19,221 nt of DNA from an uncultured Lachnospiraceae bacterium (GTDB lineage Bacteria; Bacillota; Clostridia; Lachnospirales; Lachnospiraceae), in assembly GCA_902783445.1 (NCBI GenBank), contig CACZQX010000161.1, positions 1-19,221 on the forward strand, in the 5' to 3' direction. A program made the translations under genes and the position numbers. Every line of letters starts with the position of its first letter. The stretch's first letter is position 1. Under the pieces are notes generated by a model that was not told the origin of the DNA, did no database searches, and saw nothing but the letters and a program-made list of their open reading frames with translations. This document shows, piece after piece, positions 7,941 through 13,543 of this stretch.

Positions 7941-9674
7941 TTATTCTACAGAAATAAGATAGTAATATATTGGCTGTCCGCCCGGATTAACTTCTACATC
8001 AACATCCGGGAATTGTGCACTTATTGCATCTCCAAGTTCGTTAGCCGTATCCTCGTTAACATCCTCACCAAAATAAATGCTGATTAATTCGCTGTCATCA
8101 TCCACAAGATGAGAAATCATATCAAGAGTTGTCTCTTTAATATCTTTGCCCACAGAAATGATTCCGGCATCGCCGATACCCATAATATCGTTTTCTTTTA
8201 TTTCTTTATCATCAATGACGGTATCGCGAACTGCATATGTTACCGAGCCGGATTTAACATTGGCCATGGCTTCGGTCATACGTGCCAAATTATCTTCCGT
8301 TGATTTTCCATCGATAAATTCAATCAATGCCGCAATACCCTGAGGTACTGTTTTTGAAGGAACTACGGCGATTTCTTTATCATCTGTTAACTCTTTTGCC
8401 TGATTTGCGGCCAAAATAATATTGCTGTTATTAGGGAAGATATAAATTGTGTCGGCGTTAACCTTTGCAATTGCATTTAACATATCTTCCGTACTTGGGT
8501 TATTTGTCTGACCGCCGGAGATAATATAATCAACGCCAAGGCTTTTGAATATTTCATCCAAGCCTTCACCCATGGAAACGGTTACAAAACCTGCGGCTTT
8601 GCGCTCTCCGTCATCGTTTATTTCGAATCCGTCATCGCTTGCCGAAGCACCGGCTTCCATTTCGCTTCTTAATTGTTCTTCTTCTTTTGCGGCCTCTGCC
8701 TTTTGAGCCTCATTAAAGAGTTTTTCTTTATGCTCGAGACGCATATTATCGATTTTAAGTTTTGTAAGCTGACCGTAAGTCAAAGCTCTTTGAATAGCAA
8801 GACCCGGATCGTTCGTATGAACGTGAATCTTTACGATTTCATCATCCGGAACACAAACCAAAGAGTCACCGATTGACATCAAAAACTTTTTAAATTCAAG
8901 TTCATCATCATCGGTAAACTGCTTTTCAAGAAGAATTATAAATTCGGTACAATATCCGAATTTAATATCGGATGTATCGATATTTTCCGTGCTTATATTA
9001 AAGGATGCTGCAGCACCGCCTTCAGCTGAAGGTTCGATAATTTCGTAATCAACGCTGTTTCCAACCAAGGCATCGTATGCACCTTTTAAGACCTCCATAA
9101 GGCCTTGTCCGCCTGAATCCACAACGCCGGCCTGTTTAAGGACAGGTAACATATCCGGTGTTTTTGAAAGAACATAATCTCCATGTTCCAAAACCTGTGC
9201 AAACATTTCAGGTATAGTGCATTCGGATTTGCAAATCTCCATTGCTTTATCCGCAACACCTTTTGCAACGGTTAAAATCGTACCTTCTTTTGGTTTCATT
9301 ACAGCTTTGTATGCTGTTTCCACAGCACGCTGACAAGCAGCGGCCAAAATAGGTTTGTTGATTTTGCCGTGTTCAGCAATTTCTCTTGTGAAGCCTCTGC
9401 AAAGCTGAGATAGAATCACACCCGAATTTCCTCTGGCGCCGCGTAAAGTACCCGAAGAAATGGTTTTTGCAAGGCTATCAATATTAACATCGGCAAGCTT
9501 TTTAACCTCATCGGCTGCCGACATTATTGTCATTGTCATATTTGTACCTGTATCACCATCAGGAACCGGGAAAACGTTAAGCTCGTTTATCCACTCTTTT
9601 TTCGCATTAAGTCTGGCTGCTGCGGCCAAAAACATTTTCTGTAATAAAGCAGCCTCCATATTGTTAGTTCCCAC
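7941..9674 (-). CDS. fakA: DAK2-domain fatty acid kinase subunit, FakA/YloV family
   Basis: Kinase subunit that, in Staphylococcus and relatives, phosphorylates fatty acids held by a FakB (DegV-family) carrier so that they can enter phospholipid synthesis. No fakB is visible here. The 577 residues show the DAK2 nucleotide/Mg site NVFPVPDGDTGTNM (33-46), GARGNSGVILSQ (79-90) and GVVDSGGQG (183-191). A middle domain has YCTEF (Cys242) and HVHTNDPG (His284, His286), matching the Cys/His/His zinc site of FakA. The C-terminal DegV-like domain has GGQTNNPSTEDM (387-398) and PNNSNI (414-419). A charged linker (about 318-360) joins the last two. The start is GTG at 9672-9674, eight bases after AGGAGG; that site overlaps the stop of the preceding asp23-like gene, so the two are translationally close-linked. 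Confidence 0.93.
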   Translation of the reverse strand: MGTNNMEAALLQKMFLAAAARLNAKKEWINELNVFPVPDGDTGTNMTMTIMSAADEVKKLADVNIDSLAKTISSGTLRGARGNSGVILSQLCRGFTREIAEHGKINKPILAAACQRAVETAYKAVMKPKEGTILTVAKGVADKAMEICKSECTIPEMFAQVLEHGDYVLSKTPDMLPVLKQAGVVDSGGQGLMEVLKGAYDALVGNSVDYEIIEPSAEGGAAASFNISTENIDTSDIKFGYCTEFIILLEKQFTDDDELEFKKFLMSIGDSLVCVPDDEIVKIHVHTNDPGLAIQRALTYGQLTKLKIDNMRLEHKEKLFNEAQKAEAAKEEEQLRSEMEAGASASDDGFEINDDGERKAAGFVTVSMGEGLDEIFKSLGVDYIISGGQTNNPSTEDMLNAIAKVNADTIYIFPNNSNIILAANQAKELTDDKEIAVVPSKTVPQGIAALIEFIDGKSTEDNLARMTEAMANVKSGSVTYAVRDTVIDDKEIKENDIMGIGDAGIISVGKDIKETTLDMISHLVDDDSELISIYFGEDVNEDTANELGDAISAQFPDVDVEVNPGGQPIYYYLISVE

Positions 9675-9686
9675 TTAAATTTCCTC

Positions 9687-10046
9687 CTAGTCTATAACCC
9701 TAACTCCCTCAACAAAAATGTTGATTTTGGATATTTTCATGCCTGTAACTTCTTCAACCTGATATTTAACCGTTGAAATAAGATTGCCCGCAACCGCAGG
9801 AATATTGATACCGTAAGAAACGATAACATGAAAATCTATTATGATATGGTTGTTTTCGTCAAAAGAAACGTTAACACCCTTTGTAAGGTTTTCTCTTTTA
9901 AGTAATTTAACAATACCGTCCGTCATGCTGACAGCAGCCATGCCTACGATACCTGTACTTTCAAGTGCCGTAAGACCTGCGTATTTGGCAATAACGTTGG
10001 AATCTATTAAAACTTCACCGAAATCTGTTGTTCTTCTGCCCTTCAT
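9687..10046 (-). CDS. Asp23/Gls24 family envelope stress protein, YloU type
   Basis: Small cytoplasmic protein of 119 residues of the Asp23 (DUF322) family. Family members are membrane-associated or envelope-stress proteins without known enzymatic activity. The sequence opens with GEVLIDSNVIAKYAGLTALE (10-29), typical of the family, followed by GIVGMA, a VNVSFDENNHIIIDFHVIV strand pair, and an ending VEEVTGMKISKINIFVEGVRV. There is no signal peptide or membrane segment. The ATG follows AAAGGAGGAGC. It is immediately followed by fakA, the same yloU-yloV order as in Bacillus subtilis, and has a strong promoter upstream. Confidence 0.93.
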   Translation of the reverse strand: MKGRRTTDFGEVLIDSNVIAKYAGLTALESTGIVGMAAVSMTDGIVKLLKRENLTKGVNVSFDENNHIIIDFHVIVSYGINIPAVAGNLISTVKYQVEEVTGMKISKINIFVEGVRVID

Positions 10047-10118
10047 GTGCTCCTCCTTTACAAATCCCCAAGTTTATTTGTTTGCAATAAAAATTACACG
10101 AATCGCATTCGATATATC

Positions 10119-10147
10119 ATTTTACCATAAGAAAGGGCTATTTACAA
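10119..10147 (-). promoter_or_regulatory. Promoter of the asp23-like/fakA unit
   Basis: Minus-strand -35 TTGTAA (10142-10147), 17-bp spacer, -10 TAAAAT (10119-10124) preceded by TGG, giving an extended -10 (TGnTAAAAT). It sits about 75 bp before the start of the asp23-like gene and downstream of the importer terminator. A small inverted repeat CGAAT-cgc-ATTCG (10099-10111) lies near the expected transcription start. Confidence 0.75.
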
Positions 10148-10162
10148 GATATCCGAAAATAA

Positions 10163-10199
10163 AATCACCGAAAGCCGACACTGCGACATTTCGGTGATT
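10163..10199 (-). terminator. Rho-independent terminator of the ABC importer operon (hairpin repeat, copy 2)
   Basis: Perfect 11-bp arms AATCACCGAAA (10163-10173) and TTTCGGTGATT (10189-10199) around a 15-nt loop with inner CG pairs. On the minus strand it starts 24 bp after the ATPase stop and is followed by TTATTTT. The segment 10162-10193 is related to the hairpin at 5731-5762 (26 of 32 positions identical), so this is a full-length member of a small intergenic repeat family. Confidence 0.85.
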
Positions 10200-10223
10200 A
10201 TCTTTAAATATCATTAAAATAAT

Positions 10224-11018
10224 TTATGAAAGCATCATTCTGTCATTTGCGAATTCACCATCACTGACTTTTGCAAATAAATCAAGCAAATCCTGTACTT
10301 CCAATTTTTTCTTTTCTTCTCCGGCAATATCAAAAACGATTTTACCGTTGTTCATCATAATAAGTCTGTTTCCGAGACGGATTGCATCCTTCATATTATG
10401 AGTAATCATAAGTGTTGTAATATTGCCTTCTTCTACAAGCTCGGTTGTTAAGTTTAGCACCTTTGCGGCAGTTTGAGGATCGAGAGCCGCCGTATGCTCA
10501 TCCAAAAGCAAAAGCTTTGGATTTGCCATTGTTGCCATAAGAAGAGTTACAGCCTGGCGTTGTCCTCCGGATAACAAACCGACTTTTGAAGTCATACGTG
10601 TATCAAGACCCAAATCGAGTTTTTTAAGAAGCTCTTTAAACTTGGCTCTCTCACTATGAGAAATACCCGGTCTGAGTGTACGTGCCTTTCCGCGGCGAGC
10701 CGCCAAGGCAAGATTTTCTTCAATCTGCATATCCGCTGCGGTTCCGGTCATAGGATCCTGGAAAACACGACCGAAATACTTTGCACGCTTAAATTCAGGC
10801 AAACTTGTTATATCTTCACCATCGACTTTGATCGTTCCGCTATCGCAAGGATATACGCCGGTAATCATATTAAGGAGCGTTGATTTACCTGCGCCGTTAC
10901 CACCGATAACCGTAACAAAATCGCCGTCATTAAGTGTCAAATTGATGCCCGTAAGAGCTTTCTTTTCGTTAATGGTGCCCGGGTTGAATGTTTTATATAA
11001 ATCTTTGATTTCTAACAT
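10224..11018 (-). CDS. ABC importer ATP-binding protein, TrpZ-like
   Basis: Cytoplasmic ATPase that drives the importer encoded with the next two genes. In its 264 residues are Walker A GGNGAGKST (39-47, Lys45), Q-loop Gln87 in VFQDP, signature LSGGQRQA (149-156), Walker B LLLLDEH (169-175, Asp173, Glu174) and switch His207. The LDEHTAALDP form of Walker B/D-loop is usual for ATPases paired with ABC_sub_bind lipoproteins. Its ATG overlaps the permease stop by one base (TAATG) and has AAAGGAGGTG upstream, so the pair is translationally coupled. It is the last gene of the operon and is followed by the 10163-10199 hairpin. Confidence 0.93.
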   Translation of the reverse strand: MLEIKDLYKTFNPGTINEKKALTGINLTLNDGDFVTVIGGNGAGKSTLLNMITGVYPCDSGTIKVDGEDITSLPEFKRAKYFGRVFQDPMTGTAADMQIEENLALAARRGKARTLRPGISHSERAKFKELLKKLDLGLDTRMTSKVGLLSGGQRQAVTLLMATMANPKLLLLDEHTAALDPQTAAKVLNLTTELVEEGNITTLMITHNMKDAIRLGNRLIMMNNGKIVFDIAGEEKKKLEVQDLLDLFAKVSDGEFANDRMMLS

Positions 11019-11926
11019 TACTTAGCACCTCCTTTGCTTTTTGCAAGCTTTGGAGCAATCTTTGATTTCCAATAAGGAATACCAAGGAAAATAGCAACAA
11101 GCAAAGCGGTAAGGAGCTTAAGATAGTTAGCATCCAAACCGAATTTAAGTACAACGGAAATAACAACATAGTAAATTATTGAACCGATAACTACCGCTAC
11201 CAGTCTTAAGGCAAAGTTAACAAATATTTTTGAGAATATTACTTCACCGATAATAACCGATGCAAGACCGATAACAATGGCTCCGCGTCCCATGTTTACG
11301 TCCGCACTGCCGGAAAATTGAGAAATTAAAGCTCCGGAAAGCGCAACTATTCCGTTTGACAAAACAAGTCCGATTATTTTTCTTGTATCAGTGTTAATGC
11401 CGTTTGCTCTTGCCATTGCTTCATTACATCCCGTAGCACGAAGTGAATGTCCCATTTCCGTCCCGAACAACCAATATAAAATAGCAATTATTGCCGCAAC
11501 AAAAATTACGGAAATAATAATCGTTCTCGGAAGCGAAGATGTAAGTGAGGAAACAATCAAGTCATAGTTTCTCCAGTTAATCGGCGTATTTGCTTTTCCC
11601 GCCATAATGGCCAGGTTTATGGAATAGAGCCCCAGCTGGGTTAAAATACCGGCCAGGATCGCGGGTATTCCGAATTTGGTATGGAAAAGACCCGTGGCAA
11701 GTCCGGCGGCACATCCCGCAAGGAAAGCAACAATCAAGCCAACATAAACATTAACACCCGATATAGTCAGCATAACGAAGACGGCACCACCCGTTCCGAG
11801 CGTACCGTCAACACTTAAATCTGCTATATCCAAAATTCTGAATGTGATATAAACACCAATCGCCATGATGCCCCAGAGCAAGCCCTGGGCCACCGGCGTT
11901 GGAAGTCCCGTTAAAAATTCTAACAT
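11018..11926 (-). CDS. ABC importer permease, TrpY-like
   Basis: Integral membrane subunit of 302 residues, strongly hydrophobic, with roughly eight or nine membrane segments beginning at about residue 12. The N-terminal GIMAIGVYITFRILDIADLS (19-38) and GTEMGHSLRATGCNEAMA (155-172) stretches are characteristic of permeases of the CmpB/LivH-like family that pair with ABC_sub_bind lipoproteins. The latter stretch probably forms the coupling loop that contacts the ATPase. The C-terminus is basic (KSKIAPKLAKSKGGAK) and cytoplasmic by the positive-inside rule. Its ATG lies 3 bp after the lipoprotein stop, with GAGGA inside the end of that gene. Confidence 0.92.
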   Translation of the reverse strand: MLEFLTGLPTPVAQGLLWGIMAIGVYITFRILDIADLSVDGTLGTGGAVFVMLTISGVNVYVGLIVAFLAGCAAGLATGLFHTKFGIPAILAGILTQLGLYSINLAIMAGKANTPINWRNYDLIVSSLTSSLPRTIIISVIFVAAIIAILYWLFGTEMGHSLRATGCNEAMARANGINTDTRKIIGLVLSNGIVALSGALISQFSGSADVNMGRGAIVIGLASVIIGEVIFSKIFVNFALRLVAVVIGSIIYYVVISVVLKFGLDANYLKLLTALLVAIFLGIPYWKSKIAPKLAKSKGGAK

Positions 11927-11929
11927 TAA

Positions 11930-12916
11930 TTAGTCCTCTGCAATCTCTTCGTAATCATCAGGAATTGTTACCCCGAGTAAAGCAGCTCTTGCAGCCATGT
12001 ACTGTTTTGTTAAATCAGTAGCATATTCAATATTCATTGTTGCAGGATCTGCACCGTTTACAAGAATATCATAAGCCATTTCACCGGCCTTGTATCCGAT
12101 ATCGTAGTAGCTGATTGAAAGAGTTGCAAGACCACAGCCTTTGCAGATGCCTGCTTCACCTGTGATGATAGGTTTTCCTGCAGGTTCGGCAACGTTGTTG
12201 ATTGCTTCTGTATTTGAAGCTGCTGTATTATCTGTAGGAATGAAGATAACATCGTTATCATTAACAGCCTGCTGTGTAACCGCTGTTACGTCATTTGTAT
12301 CAACGAATGTATATTCTTTAGCTGTAAGTCCTAATTTTTCAAGATATTTTGTAATCTCTGTAGCCTGGAATTTTGAATTTGCTTCAGCTGAACAGTATAA
12401 AATACCAACTGTTTTTGCATCAGGATATAATTCTTTAATCATATCTGCCTGTTTGTCCAAAGGAGCAAGGTCTGATGTACCTGTTACATTAAAGCCCGTA
12501 GCACCTGTCCATTTATCGGCATCGATACCGAGTGCTGTTGCATAGTCTGTAATTGATGTTCCGATAATAGGAATTGTATCTGTAGCCTGAGAAGCTGCTG
12601 TAAGAGCAGGTGTAGCATTGGCTAAGATAAGATCAACGTTTGATGATACAAGTTCAGAACAAATAACTGTTGTATTGGAAGCTTCACCCGAAGCATTCTG
12701 TTCGTTAAATGTTACTTTGTCACCGAGTTTTTCAACAAGAGCATCTTTAAAGCCCTGTGTAGCGGCATCCAATGCTTCATGCTGTACAAACTGGCAAATA
12801 CCTACTGTATATGTGTCTGAGTCAGATGAGCCTTGGCTTCCTGATTTACTGTCGCAACCTACAAGTGCGAAAGCACCGAGTGCAACTACAAGAATTAATG
12901 ATAATACTTTCTTCAT
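11930..12916 (-). CDS. ABC importer substrate-binding lipoprotein, TrpX-like
   Basis: Membrane-anchored extracellular solute-binding protein. The 328-residue product starts MKKVLSLI, has a hydrophobic signal and lipobox LVGC (Cys21), then a Ser/Asp-rich linker and the mature domain opening with YTVGICQFVQHEALDAA, a hallmark of the ABC_sub_bind family. In Firmicutes such systems are best known for tryptophan (TrpXYZ) and tyrosine uptake, so an aromatic amino acid is the likely but unproven substrate. The ATG at 12914-12916 follows AAAGGAGA; an in-frame ATG 13 codons upstream has no such site and would spoil the signal peptide. First gene of the importer operon; no tryptophan T-box was seen upstream. 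Confidence 0.92.
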   Translation of the reverse strand: MKKVLSLILVVALGAFALVGCDSKSGSQGSSDSDTYTVGICQFVQHEALDAATQGFKDALVEKLGDKVTFNEQNASGEASNTTVICSELVSSNVDLILANATPALTAASQATDTIPIIGTSITDYATALGIDADKWTGATGFNVTGTSDLAPLDKQADMIKELYPDAKTVGILYCSAEANSKFQATEITKYLEKLGLTAKEYTFVDTNDVTAVTQQAVNDNDVIFIPTDNTAASNTEAINNVAEPAGKPIITGEAGICKGCGLATLSISYYDIGYKAGEMAYDILVNGADPATMNIEYATDLTKQYMAARAALLGVTIPDDYEEIAED

Positions 12917-12977
12917 TATTATCTCCTTTCCCTTTTTAAGCATGTTTACTTTCAAGATTAAACAAATTACGTTTTAG

Positions 12978-13005
12978 CACTTTAACGCTTTTAGTCGCTA
13001 AAGTG
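12978..13005. promoter_or_regulatory. Operator-like palindrome at the importer transcription start
   Basis: Arms 12978-12987 (CACTTTAACG) and 12996-13005 (CGCTAAAGTG) are a 10-bp inverted repeat with one mismatch around an 8-bp centre. It begins 15 bp downstream of the -10 of the importer promoter, so it covers the first transcribed bases. It could bind a repressor as DNA, or fold in RNA, where the mismatch becomes a G-U pair. No U-run follows, so it is not a terminator. Confidence 0.5.
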
Positions 13006-13019
13006 TGCAACTGTTTTAT

Positions 13020-13048
13020 ATTTTACAAGCTAACATTTTTAAAGTCAA
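13020..13048 (-). promoter_or_regulatory. Promoter of the ABC importer operon
   Basis: Minus-strand -35 TTGACT (13043-13048), 17-bp spacer and -10 TAAAAT (13020-13025), about 105 bp ahead of the lipoprotein start. This is one of the best promoter matches in the window. Confidence 0.75.
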
Positions 13049-13161
13049 TAATAAATGAATATATTTATGTCTTTATTTAATACTTTTATGCATTTTCAAG
13101 GGTTATAATGTGAATAAAAATAACATTTGGAAATAATTTTAAAAGTTTTTGAAAAATAAGC

Positions 13162-13190
13162 TTGCAAATATAAATAACATCTGCTAAAAT
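13162..13190 (+). promoter_or_regulatory. Promoter of rpmB
   Basis: Plus-strand -35 TTGCAA (13162-13167), 17-bp spacer and -10 TAAAAT (13185-13190) preceded by TGC, giving an extended -10. It lies 50 bp before the rpmB start. Confidence 0.75.
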
Positions 13191-13205
13191 AACCCTTGTG
13201 CTATT

Positions 13206-13221
13206 TATGGGTTATCCCATA
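13206..13221 (+). promoter_or_regulatory. Leader hairpin before the rpmB ribosome-binding site
   Basis: TATGGG-ttat-CCCATA forms a 6-bp stem with a 4-nt loop four bases ahead of the AAGGAGGTG ribosome-binding site (13226-13234). It would sit in the short rpmB leader and might affect translation or stability; a regulatory role is inference. Confidence 0.4.
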
Positions 13222-13239
13222 TTTTAAGGAGGTGTAAAC

Positions 13240-13428
13240 ATGGCTAGATGCGTAATTTGTGAAAAAGCAGCTCATTTCGGTAATGCTGTTAGCCATTCTC
13301 ATAGAAGATCAAACAAAATTTGGAAAGCTAACATTAAATCAGTAAAGGTTAAAACAGCTAACGGTGGTGCTAAAAAGGTTAATGTATGTACATCATGCTT
13401 AAGATCCGGTTTAGTAGAAAGAGCTTAA
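13240..13428 (+). CDS. rpmB: 50S ribosomal protein L28 (zinc-binding form)
   Basis: Large ribosomal subunit protein of 62 residues. It begins MARCVICEKAAHFGNAVSHS, and contains RRSNKIWKANIK and VNVCTSCLRSGLV, all typical of bacterial L28. Two CxxC pairs (Cys4/Cys7 and Cys50/Cys53) make it the zinc-ribbon (C+) form. It is the only clear plus-strand gene here and has a very strong AAGGAGGTG ribosome-binding site and its own extended -10 promoter. In Bacillus subtilis rpmB lies divergently next to yloU-yloV; here the same arrangement is split by the ABC importer. Confidence 0.97.
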   Translation: MARCVICEKAAHFGNAVSHSHRRSNKIWKANIKSVKVKTANGGAKKVNVCTSCLRSGLVERA

Positions 13429-13492
13429 TTTTTTATAGTTGAGACGAATTTTATGTATATCCTCTGTTTTACTCGATACGCAGAGGGTGTTA

Positions 13493-13522
13493 AAAAAGGG
13501 ATGCTTTTAAGCATCCCTTTTT
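13493..13522. terminator. Bidirectional Rho-independent terminator between rpmB and the wall-protein operon
   Basis: AAAAAGGGATGCTT (13493-13506) pairs with AAGCATCCCTTTTT (13509-13522). The GC-rich core GGGATGC/GCATCCC is flanked by an A-run and a T-run, so it can terminate transcription on both strands: rpmB from the left and the exported-protein operon from the right. A second, weaker hairpin CCTCTG/CAGAGG (13461-13486) lies before it and has no U-tract. Confidence 0.92.
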
Positions 13523-13543
13523 ATTATCTGCACTCTATCGCTT

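Larger units (their letters stand above)
12917..13239. other. Divergent intergenic region between the ABC importer and rpmB
   Basis: A 323-bp AT-rich, non-coding stretch that separates two oppositely transcribed units. It holds a minus-strand promoter with a palindrome at its start site, a plus-strand promoter, and a small leader hairpin before rpmB. It also holds a widely spaced 10-bp inverted repeat, CAAGGGTTAT (13097-13106) and ATAACCCTTG (13189-13198). No T-box AGGGTGGNACC-type antiterminator sequence and no conserved small ORF were found on either strand. Confidence 0.7.

Noticed and set aside
9841..10197. 118-residue plus-strand reading frame opposite the asp23-like gene
   Set aside because: It is an antisense shadow of a conserved gene, has no ribosome-binding site, and its composition resembles no protein family.
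12141..12545. 134-residue plus-strand reading frame opposite the substrate-binding protein
   Set aside because: Antisense to a well-supported gene, no ribosome-binding site, low-complexity Ser/Val/Ala composition typical of a reverse-strand shadow.
12917..12955. Longer start for the substrate-binding lipoprotein (13 extra residues)
   Set aside because: The extra residues are charged and would place the signal peptide internally, whereas the ATG at 12916 has AAAGGAGA directly upstream.
13104..13109. TATAAT on the plus strand upstream of rpmB
   Set aside because: No convincing -35 lies at the right spacing and a better extended -10 promoter is present at 13162-13190.
12917..13239. T-box riboswitch upstream of the Trp-type importer
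   Set aside because: No AGGGTGG-ACC antiterminator sequence and no leader terminator were found on the minus strand between the promoter and the gene.
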